Both the position numbers and the translations under genes were made by a program. This document shows, piece by piece, positions 17,594 through 26,539 of a stretch of 64,000 nucleotides of DNA. The first letter of the stretch is position 1. Every line of letters begins with the position of its first letter. Source of the DNA: Actinoallomurus sp050942425 (GTDB lineage: Bacteria; Actinomycetota; Actinomycetes; Streptosporangiales; Streptosporangiaceae); NCBI RefSeq assembly GCF_050942425.1, contig NZ_CP192063.1:4836001-4900000 (forward strand), read 5' to 3'. The notes under the pieces are model-generated. The model ran no database searches. It was given only the letters and a program-made list of their open reading frames with translations, and was not told the DNA's origin.

Positions 17594-17630
17594 CCAAAAG
17601 CGCCCTCCCATGTTGGCCGTGGAAGGGCGC
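17594..17630 (-). terminator. Rho-independent terminator of the pdh operon
   Basis: On the minus strand GCGCCCTTCC pairs with GGGAGGGCGC (one mismatch) and is followed by TTTT at 17596-17599. It lies between the convergent pimB and E2 genes and probably ends both transcripts. Confidence 0.7.
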
Positions 17631-17647
17631 CCTTCGGCGTACGTGAC

Positions 17648-18919
17648 TCAGGCGACGATGCGGAGCGGGTTCTCCAGCAGCTCGGCCAGCTCGCCGAGGA
17701 ACTTCGCGCCGGTCGCGCCGTCGCAGGCCCGGTGGTCGACGGACAGCGTGAGCGTCAGCCGGTCACGGGCGGTGAACTCGCCGTCGTCGCCGACCACGAC
17801 GTCCTTGCGGGTCGCGCCGACGGCGAGGATCCCCGCCTCCGGCGGGTTGATGACGGCGGTGAAGGCGTCGACGCCGAACATCCCGAGGTTGCTGACGGTG
17901 AACGTCCCTCCGGACATCTCCTGCGGGGTGAGCCGCTGCTCGCGCGCCCGCCCGGCCAGCTCCCGGGTCTCCTCGCCGATCTGCGACACGCTCTTGCGGT
18001 CCGCGTCGCGGATCACCGGGACCACGAGGCCGTCCTCCAGCGCAACGGCCACGCCGACGTTCACGCGCTTGTGCACGAGGAGGTTGTCCTCGGTGAACGA
18101 GACGTTCAGCACCGGGTTGGCGCGCAGGGCCGTCGCGCACGCCTTGACGATGAGGTCGTTGACGCTGACCTTGGCCGGGTTGAGGGCCTCGTTCAGCGTC
18201 TTGCGGAACGCGAGCAGCGCGCCGACGTCGATGATCCGCGTCAGGTAGAAGTGCGGCGTCGTCTGCATGCTCTCGGTCAGCCGGCGGGCCGTGACCTTCC
18301 GGATCCGGCTCAGCGGCACCCGCTCGACGTCCGGGTCCTCCGCCACCGCGGGCGCCGGGGCCTGCGGAGCGGGCGCGGGGGCCGACGCCGGCGCGGCCGG
18401 GGCGTTCTTCAGCGCGGCCTCGATGTCGGCGCGGACGATCCGGCCGCCGGGGCCGGAGCCGGACAGCGAGGTGAGGTCGATGTCGTTCTCCCGCGCGAGC
18501 CGCCGGGCGAGCGGGGAGGACGGCGGGCGCGACCGGGTGCCGTTGGCCGGCGCGGTCTCGACGGCCTGCGCCGGGGCGGGCGCGGTCGCGGCTGGAGCCG
18601 GAGCCGGGGCCGCCACGGTCGCCGCAGGAGCGGCGGAGGCCGCCTCGGTGACCGGCGCCTGCCGCGCGGCCGGGACGGTCTCGCCCGCGCCGACGAGGGT
18701 GGCGATGGGCGTGCCGATGGTGGCGGTCTCGCCCTCGGCGACCAGGATCTCGCCGAGCACGCCGTCCTCGTATGCCTCGTACTCCATGAGGGCCTTGTCG
18801 GTCTCGATGTCGACGAGGGAGTCCCCGGCGCTCACCTTGTCGCCTGGCTTCTTGTGCCAGGAACTGATGACGCCTTCCTCCATGGTGTCGGACAGGCGGG
18901 GCATGAGAATGTCGGACAT
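17648..18919 (-). CDS. pdhC: Dihydrolipoamide acyltransferase E2 of a 2-oxoacid dehydrogenase
   Basis: E2 forms the core of a pyruvate-dehydrogenase-type complex and passes the acyl group to CoA. The 423-residue protein has an N-terminal lipoyl domain (lipoyl lysine in the motif ETDKALMEYEAYEDG near residue 45), an Ala/Pro-rich linker, an E1/E3-binding domain (SPLARRLARENDIDLTSLSG) and a catalytic domain ending with VDHRACDGATGAKFL, which has the active-site His and Asp. It follows E1 beta by eight bases. Whether the substrate is pyruvate or a branched 2-oxoacid is not settled, but E1 looks pyruvate-like. Confidence 0.9.
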   Translation of the reverse strand: MSDILMPRLSDTMEEGVISSWHKKPGDKVSAGDSLVDIETDKALMEYEAYEDGVLGEILVAEGETATIGTPIATLVGAGETVPAARQAPVTEAASAAPAATVAAPAPAPAATAPAPAQAVETAPANGTRSRPPSSPLARRLARENDIDLTSLSGSGPGGRIVRADIEAALKNAPAAPASAPAPAPQAPAPAVAEDPDVERVPLSRIRKVTARRLTESMQTTPHFYLTRIIDVGALLAFRKTLNEALNPAKVSVNDLIVKACATALRANPVLNVSFTEDNLLVHKRVNVGVAVALEDGLVVPVIRDADRKSVSQIGEETRELAGRAREQRLTPQEMSGGTFTVSNLGMFGVDAFTAVINPPEAGILAVGATRKDVVVGDDGEFTARDRLTLTLSVDHRACDGATGAKFLGELAELLENPLRIVA

Positions 18920-18927
18920 GGATCTTC

Positions 18928-19923
18928 CTAACGGCCGGTCGCGCGGACGGTGTCGCGGACGGCGGTGACGAGCGATTCGGCCGACGGCAGGGCGGCCAGT
19001 TCGAGCGGCTTGGAATAGGGCAGCGGCACCTCGGCCATGGCGACCCGGCGGACCGGCGCGTCGAGCCAGTCGAACGCGCCCTCCTGGATCGTCGCGGCGA
19101 TCTCGGCGCCGATGCCGTACGTGAGCCAGTCGTCCTCGGCGACGACGGCGCAGCCGGTGCGGCGGACCGACTCGACGACGGTCTCCCGGTCGAGCGGGCG
19201 CAGGCTGCGCAGGTCGACGATCTCGGCGCTGATGCCGTCGGTGGCGAGCTTCTCGGCGGCCTCGGCCGCGACGTGCGCCATCCGCGAGTACGCGACGATC
19301 GTCACGTCCGTGCCCGGCCGGGTCACGGCGGCGCGGCCGATCTCGGCGGGCTCGAGGTCCTCGAGGTTCTCGGGCACCTCGCCGCGCGTGTTGTACAGCG
19401 CGAGGTTCTCCAGGAACAGCACCGGGTCGTTGTCGCGGATCGCCGCCCGCAGCATCGCCGACGCCTCGGCGGGCGTGCTGGGGGCGAGGACCTTCAGGCC
19501 CGGGATGAAGGAGTAGAACAGCTCGACGTTCTGCGAGTGGGTGGCCCCGAGCTGCTGCCCGCCGCCACCGGGCGTGCGGATCACCATCGGGACGCTGCAC
19601 TGCCCGCCGAACATGCCGTAGATCTTCGCGGCGTGGTTGACGATCTGGTCGAGCGCCAGCAGCGAGAAGTTGATCGTCATGATCTCGACGACGGGGCGCA
19701 GGCCGAGCATGGCCGCGCCGATCGCGGCGCCGACGAAGCCCTCCTCGGCGATCGGGGTGTCGCGGACGCGCTTCGGCCCGAACTCCTTGAGCAGCCCCTC
19801 GGTGATCTTGTACGAGCCCTCGAAGACGCCGATCTCCTCGCCCATGACGAAGACGTTCTCGTCGCGCAGCATCTCGTCGCGCAGGGTGTCCCGGAGGGCC
19901 TGGCGGTAGGTCATGGTCGCCAT
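18928..19923 (-). CDS. pdhB: Pyruvate dehydrogenase E1 component, beta subunit
   Basis: The beta subunit pairs with E1 alpha to decarboxylate 2-oxoacid with thiamine diphosphate. The 331-residue product shows NVFVMGEEIGVFEGSYKIT with the Glu that contacts the cofactor, DTPIAEEGFVGAAIGAA, and the C-terminal LRSLRPLDRETVVESVRRT typical of the transketolase C domain. GAGGAGAATCCAC precedes the ATG at 19923. It lies 11 bases after E1 alpha and eight before E2, clearly one operon. Confidence 0.93.
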   Translation of the reverse strand: MATMTYRQALRDTLRDEMLRDENVFVMGEEIGVFEGSYKITEGLLKEFGPKRVRDTPIAEEGFVGAAIGAAMLGLRPVVEIMTINFSLLALDQIVNHAAKIYGMFGGQCSVPMVIRTPGGGGQQLGATHSQNVELFYSFIPGLKVLAPSTPAEASAMLRAAIRDNDPVLFLENLALYNTRGEVPENLEDLEPAEIGRAAVTRPGTDVTIVAYSRMAHVAAEAAEKLATDGISAEIVDLRSLRPLDRETVVESVRRTGCAVVAEDDWLTYGIGAEIAATIQEGAFDWLDAPVRRVAMAEVPLPYSKPLELAALPSAESLVTAVRDTVRATGR

Positions 19924-19934
19924 GTGGATTCTCC

Positions 19935-20993
19935 TCAGAAGACCGGGTCGGCCGGCAGGCGGCGGGACTCGCCCCGTACGGGGCTGGCGTAGGTGTAGTC
20001 GAACAGCGTCGACACGTCCGGGTGCGGGCTTTCGTCGGCGAACGCGGCGGCGTCGTCGACCTCGGCCTTCACCTCGGCGTCGAGCTTGTCGCGAGCCTCC
20101 GCGTCGAGGACACCCGCCTCCTCCAGCTCCAGCGCGAAGTGGGCGAGGGGATCTGCGGCCTTGAGGGCGTCCTTCTCCTCCGCCGTGCGGTAGCGGGCCG
20201 GGTCGACGACCGAGTGGCCGCGCAGGCGCGGGCTCGTCGTCTCCAGCAGGAACGGCTTCTGCTCGGCGCGGGCCCGCTCGACCGCCGCGTGGGCGGCCTC
20301 GCGTACGGCGACGATGTCGGCGCCGTCGACGCGGGCACTCTCCATGCGGTAGGCGGAGGCCCGGCGGTACAGCTCCGGCTCGGCCGAGGACGCCTCGACC
20401 GTGGTGCCCATGCCCAGGCCGTTGTTGATGACGACGAACACGATCGGCAGGTCCCACAGGGCGGCCATGTTCAGCGACTCGTGGAAGGCGCCGATGTTGG
20501 TCGTCCCGTCGCCCATCTGGCACATGACGACCTCGTCGCCGCCCTTGTACGACACGGCGAGCGCCGCGCCCGTGGCGAGCGGGAGCTGCCCGCCGACGAT
20601 GCCGTACCCGCCGAGCAGCCGCGCGTCCAGGTCGAACATGTGCATCGACCCGCCCCAGCCCTTGGACACGCCGGTGCTGCGGCCGTACAGCTCGGCCATG
20701 ACCCGGCGGGCGTCGATGCCGCGGGCGAGGGCGTAGCCGTGCTCACGGTAGTTCGTGAACAGGTAGTCACGAGGCTCCAGCGCCGCCATCAGCCCGGTGA
20801 CCGTCGCCTCCTCGCCGAGGTTCAGGTGACAGTAGCCACCGATCTTGGCTTCGGTATATGCGCGGGCGGCGCGTTCCTCGAACCTGCGTATCAGCAGCAT
20901 CTGCCGGTAGTACGCGACGAGCGTCTCCGGCTCGGGTCGCGCCTTCCGGGTCCGGGTCCGGCGTGCCGGAGTCCTCGTCTTGGTGTCACCCAT
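19935..20993 (-). CDS. pdhA: Pyruvate dehydrogenase E1 component, alpha subunit
   Basis: The alpha subunit binds thiamine diphosphate and reduces lipoyl groups on E2. The motif GDGTTNIGAFHESLNMAALW begins the TPP fold (GDG-x(~24)-NN, ending IVFVVINN). The phosphorylation-loop-like region is RLRGHSVVDPARYR. The ATG at 20993, after GAAGGGAAGACCTCG, is preferred over one at 21050 that would add 19 unconserved residues. It heads a three-gene operon with E1 beta and E2; no E3 gene is nearby, so dihydrolipoamide dehydrogenase must be supplied in trans. Confidence 0.92.
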   Translation of the reverse strand: MGDTKTRTPARRTRTRKARPEPETLVAYYRQMLLIRRFEERAARAYTEAKIGGYCHLNLGEEATVTGLMAALEPRDYLFTNYREHGYALARGIDARRVMAELYGRSTGVSKGWGGSMHMFDLDARLLGGYGIVGGQLPLATGAALAVSYKGGDEVVMCQMGDGTTNIGAFHESLNMAALWDLPIVFVVINNGLGMGTTVEASSAEPELYRRASAYRMESARVDGADIVAVREAAHAAVERARAEQKPFLLETTSPRLRGHSVVDPARYRTAEEKDALKAADPLAHFALELEEAGVLDAEARDKLDAEVKAEVDDAAAFADESPHPDVSTLFDYTYASPVRGESRRLPADPVF

Positions 20994-21068
20994 CGAGGTC
21001 TTCCCTTCGTGCTCGGGCGCTGCGATGGGGTTCCCATGACTTGCGCCCATACAATCAGGAGGCGATCA

Positions 21069-21080
21069 ATGATCGATCAT
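21069..21080. promoter_or_regulatory. Palindrome ATGATCGATCAT between pdhA and gntR
   Basis: A perfect 12-base palindrome in an AT-rich patch, with further GATCA copies at 21064-21068 and 21082-21086. It is in the divergent spacer between the pdh operon and an FCD-type GntR gene, so it is the best candidate operator for that regulator. Confidence 0.55.
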
Positions 21081-21133
21081 AGATCAGTCATATTAGAGTT
21101 CGTCCACGTTAGCGGCAGCTACCATGGAGTAAC

Positions 21134-21751
21134 ATGAACGCCTCTTCCGCTTTGGTGCGTACCGGCCTCGGCGACCAGATCCGCCAGGTGCTCATCGACG
21201 GCATCACCTCCGGCCGGTGGGCACCCGGTGAGCGTATCGTCGAGCGCCGCATCGCCGTCGAGCTCGGCGTCAGCCAGGCGCCCGTCCGTGAGGCGTTGCG
21301 TCATCTCGAGGCTCTCCGGCTGATCGAGACGCTGCCCAACCGCGGCGCAAGAGTGCGCGATTTCACAGACGAGGACCTCGCCGAGGTCTTCCCCGTCCGC
21401 GCCGGGCTGGAAGAGACCGCCGCCGACCTCGCCGTTCACCGGCTGGCCGGCCGGGTCGACGCGCTCGAGGTCCACATCGCGCGCCTCGCCGCGGCGACGG
21501 ACCCGGGAGAGGTCATGCGGCACAGCATCGCGTTCCACCGCGAGATCGTGGAGGCGTCCGGCAACCGTCTGCTCCGCTCGGTGTGGCAGTCGCTCGGTAT
21601 CGAGGTCTGGACGACCCTGTCGCTGCGGCGCCGGGGCACCGAGCTGTGCGGCAAGGCCGCCGAGCATACCGACATCACCGAGGCGTTCCGCCGTCAGGAC
21701 CCGAGCGTCGGCCGCCTGCTCCACGCCCACGTGATGAGCTACGCGCCCTGA
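21134..21751 (+). CDS. GntR-family regulator, FCD/VanR subgroup
   Basis: A 205-residue repressor-like protein. Residues 10-75 form a winged helix (IVERRIAVELGVSQAPVREALRHLEALRLIETLPNRGARV) and the rest is an all-helical FCD ligand domain with metal-site histidines (RHSIAFHREIVEASGN). Divergent from the pdh operon across a 140-base spacer with a palindrome, it probably controls that operon in response to a carboxylate, as PdhR and LldR do. A TAGAGT at 21094-21099 could be its -10. Confidence 0.88.
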   Translation: MNASSALVRTGLGDQIRQVLIDGITSGRWAPGERIVERRIAVELGVSQAPVREALRHLEALRLIETLPNRGARVRDFTDEDLAEVFPVRAGLEETAADLAVHRLAGRVDALEVHIARLAAATDPGEVMRHSIAFHREIVEASGNRLLRSVWQSLGIEVWTTLSLRRRGTELCGKAAEHTDITEAFRRQDPSVGRLLHAHVMSYAP

Positions 21752-21820
21752 CGGCGGTCGTGAGAGCCGCCCTCGCCGCCGGGCCGGAGAACGTCGGGGG
21801 TGCCTTCTAGGATCAGGAGC

Positions 21821-23533
21821 ATGGGGCGCCCTAACGACGACGTCGCGGCTCTGTTCCAGGAGTTCGCCGACCTGCTCTCGATCACCGGTGAGGCCGCGTA
21901 CAAGGTGCGTGCCTACGAGAAGGCGGCACGCGCCATCGGCGGATATGCGGAGGACGTCACCCGGCTCGACCTCAAGGGCCTGCGGAAGATCCCCAACGTC
22001 GGTGAGGCGATCGCCAAGAAGATCCTCGACTACCAGCAGACCGGCACGATCCGGCAGCTGGAGGCGCTGCGCGAGCGCATCCCGGCGGGCGTGCGGGCCC
22101 TCACCGCCATCCCGACTCTCGGGCCGAAGAAGGCCATGGTGCTCTACGAGGAGCTGGGGATCTCTTCGGTCGAGCAGCTCGCCGAGGCGATCCCGGCCGG
22201 CCGGCTCGAAGGCCTCAAGGGCTTCGGCGCCAAGACCGAGGAGAACATCCTCCACGGCATCGAGCTGCTGCGGCACGCGGGCGAGCGGGCGCTCATGGAC
22301 GTCGCCACCGAGCTGGCCGAGGAGATCGTCGCCGAGCTGTCCCCGCTCGCCGGGCGGTGCGCGTACGCCGGGTCGCTGCGGCGATGCCGGGAGACGGTCG
22401 GCGACGTCGACATCCTCGCCACCGCCGAGGACTCGGGCCCGCTGATGGCGGCGTTCACCGCCCTGCCCTTCGTCACCGAGATCATCGGCAGCGGCGAGAC
22501 CAAGACCTCCGTCCGTACGGTCAAGGGGCTCCAGGTCGATCTGCGCGTCGTGCCGCCGGAGGCGTGGGGCGCGGCGCTGCAGTACTTCACCGGGTCGAAG
22601 GCGCACAACGTCCGCACCCGCGAGATGGCCGTCCGCGCCGGGCTGAAGCTGTCGGAGTACGGCCTGTTCTCCGTCGAGACCGGCGAGCTCATCGTCTCCG
22701 CCACCGAGGAGGACGTCTACGCGCGGCTCGGCCTGCCGTGGATCCCGCCGCCGCTGCGCGAGGACGAGGGGGAGATCGAGGCGGCGCTGCGCGGCGAGCT
22801 GCCCCGCCTCGTCGAGCTCGCCGACCTCCGCGGCGACCTGCACACCCACACGAACCTGACCGACGGCGTCGCCTCGCTGGAGGACATGGTCGCCGCCGCG
22901 GCCGCGCGCGGCAACGAGTACTACGCGATCACCGACCACGCGCCGAACCTGTTCATGCAGCGCATGACGGACGAGAAGATGCTCGCCCAGCGGGAGGCCG
23001 TGCGGGCGCTGCAGAAGCGCTACCCGGACATGACGCTCCTGCACGGCACCGAGCTGAACATCGACCCCGACGGCGCGGTCGACTGGCCGGCCGAGTTCCT
23101 GGCGGGCTTCGACATCTGCGTCGCGTCGGTCCACTCGCACTTCACCCAGGACCGGGAGGAGATGACCCGCCGGATCGTCCGCGCGGTGGAGAACCCTCAC
23201 GTCCACGTCCTCGGCCACCCCACCGCCCGCAGCATCGGGCGCCGCGCCCCCGTCGACGCCGACTGGGAGGCCGTGTTCGCGGCGTGCGCCCGGTCCCGGA
23301 CGATCCTGGAGATCGACGCCTTCCCCGACCGTCTCGACCTGCCCGCCGATCTGATCCGGCACGCCCGGCGGCACGGCGTGAAGTTCGCCATCGACAGCGA
23401 CGCGCACGCCCCCGGCCACTTCGACAACCTCCGCTACGCCGTCGGCACGGCCCAGCGCGGCTGGCTCACCCCGGACGACGTCGTTAACACCTGGCCGTTG
23501 GAGCGCCTGCGCGCTTACCTTAATGTCGGCTGA
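21821..23533 (+). CDS. polX: PolX-type DNA polymerase/3'-5' exonuclease
   Basis: PolX proteins fill gaps in base excision repair and carry an exonuclease PHP domain. The 570-residue product has helix-hairpin-helix elements (LRKIPNVGEAIAKKI; TLGPKKAMVLYEELG), a polymerase beta palm with GSLRRCRETVGDVDIL carrying the metal-binding Asp pair, and a C-terminal PHP domain with DLHTHTNLTDG, ITDHAP and later His/Asp motifs (HPTARSIGRR; DSDAHAPGHF). The ATG at 21821 follows GATCAGGAGC. Length is normal for bacterial PolX. Confidence 0.92.
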   Translation: MGRPNDDVAALFQEFADLLSITGEAAYKVRAYEKAARAIGGYAEDVTRLDLKGLRKIPNVGEAIAKKILDYQQTGTIRQLEALRERIPAGVRALTAIPTLGPKKAMVLYEELGISSVEQLAEAIPAGRLEGLKGFGAKTEENILHGIELLRHAGERALMDVATELAEEIVAELSPLAGRCAYAGSLRRCRETVGDVDILATAEDSGPLMAAFTALPFVTEIIGSGETKTSVRTVKGLQVDLRVVPPEAWGAALQYFTGSKAHNVRTREMAVRAGLKLSEYGLFSVETGELIVSATEEDVYARLGLPWIPPPLREDEGEIEAALRGELPRLVELADLRGDLHTHTNLTDGVASLEDMVAAAAARGNEYYAITDHAPNLFMQRMTDEKMLAQREAVRALQKRYPDMTLLHGTELNIDPDGAVDWPAEFLAGFDICVASVHSHFTQDREEMTRRIVRAVENPHVHVLGHPTARSIGRRAPVDADWEAVFAACARSRTILEIDAFPDRLDLPADLIRHARRHGVKFAIDSDAHAPGHFDNLRYAVGTAQRGWLTPDDVVNTWPLERLRAYLNVG

Positions 23534-23547
23534 ACATTCCGATATGC

Positions 23548-23573
23548 GTCATCGACCTGGCGATGACATTTTT
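23548..23573 (+). terminator. Terminator after polX
   Basis: GTCATCG pairs with CGATGAC around a six-base loop, followed by A and five Ts. It begins 14 bases after the polX stop codon. Confidence 0.7.
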
Positions 23574-23654
23574 AATCGCAAGGAAGTTTAATGTTCAACC
23601 GATGATCTGATCGGTTAGCGTGTCTCCGTTCGAGCGGAACGGAGTGAATTTTCC

Positions 23655-24827
23655 TTGGGCGTAGGTATCGGCCGCAGTGGGCGGATCGGCGACCTTCAGG
23701 TGACGAAAGTCGCCACGGCCGAAACCGTATCCGCCGGCGAATGGGACGCCCTGATCGGGCCCGATGGGTTCTATTCGAGCCACGAATGGATCCGTTCGCT
23801 GGAACTCGCGCACGGCGCGGACCCGGTGATCGTCGCCAGGGCCGCAGGCGGCATCGCGGGCGTGGCACCCACCTGGGGCGGCGATCCGGCCGACCGTGAG
23901 CTGTTCTCCCTCAGCGCGCTCGCCGGTGGCCTGGCCGGGCCGTGGGGTCGGCCGTTCCTGTGGATCGGCGGCCGGCGGGCGACCGCCAACGCGGTGCCGT
24001 GCGCCCCCGGAGAACGGCGGGAGGAAGTTCTCCGCGCACTGCTGGCGGAGGCGCGCGCGGAGGCCCGGCGCCGAGGGGCGGCCGGGGTCGTCTGGCCGTA
24101 CCTGCCAGGGCCGGCAGCACGTGAGCTGGCCGGATCGGCGTCCGGCGCCCGCGCCCTGCTGCAGACGGCGGACACGATGCTGCACGTTCCCGCCGACGGC
24201 ATGGACGGCTTGGCGGACACCGCCCGGCGCGAGGACCGCAACAAGTGGCGGCGGGAGTCCAGGGCGTTCGAAGCGCACGGCGGCACGGTCGAATGGCGAT
24301 CGCTCGCCGATGCGGCGCCCGACCGGATCGCCGAACTCGTCGCGGGAACACGGGCACGATATGGATCCGGCGGCGGCATCGAGCGGATGCGCCGCGTGCT
24401 GGCCGCCCAGCAGACCGCGGGGGTGGCACGTCACGCCGTCGTCTGCCTCGCCCGACATGAGGGCCGGATCGTCGCCGCCGCCGTCTTTTATCGGCATCAC
24501 GATTGGCTTTATGGCCGTTATTGGGGAGTCGATGAGGATGCGCCACCGTTCGCCTATTACGTGCTGACGCATTACGCGGCGGTGAATTGGGCCGCCGCCC
24601 ACGGTCTTCGCCGGATTCATCTGTCGGTGTCGGCGTGGGAGGCCAAGGTCCGCCGCGGTGCACGACTGTTCCCGCTGGCGATGGTGGTCGCCTCGGCTGA
24701 CGGCTTGCCCGACCTGGTATCCGACGCCGACGTCGCGGCGCACAACTCCCGTGTCGCCGGTTCCTGGCGCGAACGTTTCCGGTCCCGGCCCGAGGCGCTC
24801 GACGCCTCGTGGCAGCAGTGGTTCTGA
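23655..24827 (+). CDS. GNAT/FemAB-like N-acyltransferase family protein
   Basis: A protein of about 390 residues resembling the two-lobed GNAT proteins annotated as peptidogalycan biosynthesis or BioF2-like acyltransferases. Recognisable segments are FYSSHEWIRSLE near residue 37, EDRNKWRRESRAFEAHGG, VARHEGRIVAAAVFYR-like CLARHEGRIVAAAVFYRH, and YYVLTHYAAVNWAAAHGL with the C-terminal SAWEAKVRRGA. Substrate is unknown. The start is probably TTG at 23655, ten bases after GGAG; an internal GTG at 23700 is an alternative. It follows the polX terminator and is followed 13 bases on by a small gene, probably co-transcribed. Confidence 0.72.
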   Translation: MGVGIGRSGRIGDLQVTKVATAETVSAGEWDALIGPDGFYSSHEWIRSLELAHGADPVIVARAAGGIAGVAPTWGGDPADRELFSLSALAGGLAGPWGRPFLWIGGRRATANAVPCAPGERREEVLRALLAEARAEARRRGAAGVVWPYLPGPAARELAGSASGARALLQTADTMLHVPADGMDGLADTARREDRNKWRRESRAFEAHGGTVEWRSLADAAPDRIAELVAGTRARYGSGGGIERMRRVLAAQQTAGVARHAVVCLARHEGRIVAAAVFYRHHDWLYGRYWGVDEDAPPFAYYVLTHYAAVNWAAAHGLRRIHLSVSAWEAKVRRGARLFPLAMVVASADGLPDLVSDADVAAHNSRVAGSWRERFRSRPEALDASWQQWF

Positions 24828-24840
24828 GAGAGGGCATGAA

Positions 24841-25200
24841 GTGATCTACCTGGTGTACACGTTCCGGCCGACCCCCTACGCGCAGGAGAATCTGCCGGAG
24901 TTCTGGGAGTGGGTACGGGACCGCGAAGACTGGTTCTACGACGGGCTCGACATGGTGCTGGAGACCGACTGGTTCGTGCGCACCATCGGCCCCGACGTCC
25001 ACTGCGTCGAACACTTCGTCGCGTTCGCCGACGAAGCGGCCTGGGGCGCATACCGCCGGGCGGTCGCGGACAAGAGCCGTGACCCGAAGTGGGAGACGCG
25101 CCGTACCGAGCAAGGCCGGTGGTACGACATCCTGGACGCGCGGATCCTGACCGATCCGCCGGTGCGGCTCGGCCGAACCTCGACGGTCACGCCTGCGTGA
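24841..25200 (+). CDS. Small conserved-looking protein, unknown function
   Basis: A 119-residue soluble protein beginning IYLVYTFRPTPYAQ, rich in Trp and acidic residues (EFWEWVRDREDWFYDG). The length and an alternating strand-helix pattern would suit a ferredoxin-like alpha+beta barrel such as NIPSNAP or ABM proteins, but I cannot claim membership. GAGAGAGGGCATGAA precedes the GTG start. It is 13 bases downstream of the acyltransferase-like gene, suggesting joint function. Confidence 0.65.
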   Translation: MIYLVYTFRPTPYAQENLPEFWEWVRDREDWFYDGLDMVLETDWFVRTIGPDVHCVEHFVAFADEAAWGAYRRAVADKSRDPKWETRRTEQGRWYDILDARILTDPPVRLGRTSTVTPA

Positions 25201-25253
25201 TCGTGCCACCGCGGCACCCGGGTGTCCCACGCCGGGAGGGCCGGGCGGCAACC

Positions 25254-25268
25254 TTCACGTCAGGTGAA
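25254..25268. promoter_or_regulatory. Inverted repeat TTCAC-N5-GTGAA upstream of the esterase gene
   Basis: A perfect 5-5-5 inverted repeat about 147 bases before the esterase start. It could be a transcription factor site; no regulator gene is adjacent. Confidence 0.3.
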
Positions 25269-25414
25269 CGCGGAGTACACGCGAAGGACACCTGTGATCA
25301 AGCAAAGGTGAACCTGAGGGCCCCTACGATCGGCCCGCGATACACGCATATTGAGCCGCCATCCAGCTTCTGTTGCGGCGATGCTCAGTTCCATGCCTTT
25401 CGGGGAGGCCACGG

Positions 25415-26482
25415 GTGAGTCTGCTGGGCTGGCCGCTGCTCGTCCTGTCGATCCTGCTCGCGGTCGCCGCGCCGGTCGGCTGTGCGCTGCTGTGGGGGCG
25501 GGTGCGAGGCACGGGCGCCTGGCCGGTGAGGGTCTCGCTGATCGTGCTGAGCCAGGTGACGGCGGTCCTCGTGGCGGGCGTCGGCCTGAACGACCACTTC
25601 GAGTTCTTCGCCTCGTGGAGCGACCTGACCGGTCAGAACGGCGCCGACGCGCCCATCCAGCAGCAGAACGGCGGATCCGAGCCCCTGGGGCGCGGTCTGT
25701 CCAAGCGCCTCCGCAAGGACTTCCGGCCCGACCACGGCAAGAACACCTTCTCGGCGGAGCTCGTGGGCGCCAAGTCGGGGATCCGCAGCAAGGTCTGGGT
25801 GTGGCTGCCGCCGCAGTACCAGCAGCACCCGCAGCAGCGGTTCCCCGTCATCGAGCTGTTCCCCGGCTTCCCCGGCACACCGGTCACCTGGCTCCACACC
25901 ATGCAGGGGCCGAAGAAGCTGCAGGAGGCGATGAAGAAGGGCGCCGCGCAGCCGTACATCCTCGTCGCGCCGACCATCACCGTGGTCCCCGGCCACGACA
26001 CCGAGTGTGCCAACGTGCCGCACGGCCCCAAGGTGGCCACCTGGCTCGCCGAGGACGTCCGGCGCATCGTCACCGAGAACTTCCGCGCCCTGCCCGACCG
26101 CGACGCCTGGGGGACCATGGGCTACTCGACGGGCGGGTACTGCGCCGCCAAGCTCACCGCGCAGTACCCCCACCTGTTCCGCGCGGGCGTCAGCATGTCC
26201 GGCTACTTCACCCCGTCCACGGCGGCGCTCGCCAAAGTGCAGGGAGAGAACGTCCCCGCCCTCCTGGAGACCAGGCACCCGCCCATCGACCTGCTCCTGA
26301 CCGCCAGCAAGCAGGACCCCGGCACCACGAACGCGGTGAACACGATGGTCAAGGCGGCCCGCCCGCCCTCGATCGTCTACACCTACGTGGTCCCGCGCGG
26401 CGGCCACAACATCGGGGTCTGGACCGCCATGCTCCCCAAGTGCTTCCAATGGCTCACCACCAAGCTCACCCACGCCTCCTGA
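25415..26482 (+). CDS. Membrane-anchored esterase (esterase D/mycolyltransferase-like fold)
   Basis: About 355 residues from a GTG at 25415 preceded by GGGGAGGCCACGG. Two N-terminal membrane helices (residues 3-28 and 37-60) precede an exported alpha/beta hydrolase domain of the esterase D/antigen 85-like superfamily. The nucleophile is Ser in GYSTGGYCAAK; the acid is likely Asp in TASKQDPGT; the His is in PRGGHNIGVW. Actinobacterial relatives act on ester-linked cell-surface lipids or small esters, but the substrate here is unknown. It is convergent with ctaA. Confidence 0.82.
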   Translation: MSLLGWPLLVLSILLAVAAPVGCALLWGRVRGTGAWPVRVSLIVLSQVTAVLVAGVGLNDHFEFFASWSDLTGQNGADAPIQQQNGGSEPLGRGLSKRLRKDFRPDHGKNTFSAELVGAKSGIRSKVWVWLPPQYQQHPQQRFPVIELFPGFPGTPVTWLHTMQGPKKLQEAMKKGAAQPYILVAPTITVVPGHDTECANVPHGPKVATWLAEDVRRIVTENFRALPDRDAWGTMGYSTGGYCAAKLTAQYPHLFRAGVSMSGYFTPSTAALAKVQGENVPALLETRHPPIDLLLTASKQDPGTTNAVNTMVKAARPPSIVYTYVVPRGGHNIGVWTAMLPKCFQWLTTKLTHAS

Positions 26483-26511
26483 GCCCCGCCCCTGCCCCCT
26501 GAGCCCGAGAG

Positions 26512-26525
26512 GGCCCCACGGGGCC
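26512..26525. terminator. Weak bidirectional terminator hairpin
   Basis: GGCCCC pairs with GGGGCC across a two-base loop between the convergent esterase and ctaA genes. The loop is too short to be ideal, so this is tentative. Confidence 0.3.
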
Positions 26526-26539
26526 GGAGCGCGGCCGTG

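Noticed and set aside
25254..25318. PHO boxes upstream of the esterase gene
   Set aside because: Two GGTGAAC copies occur but are about 48 bases apart and not in the tandem 11-base spacing of actinobacterial PhoP sites.
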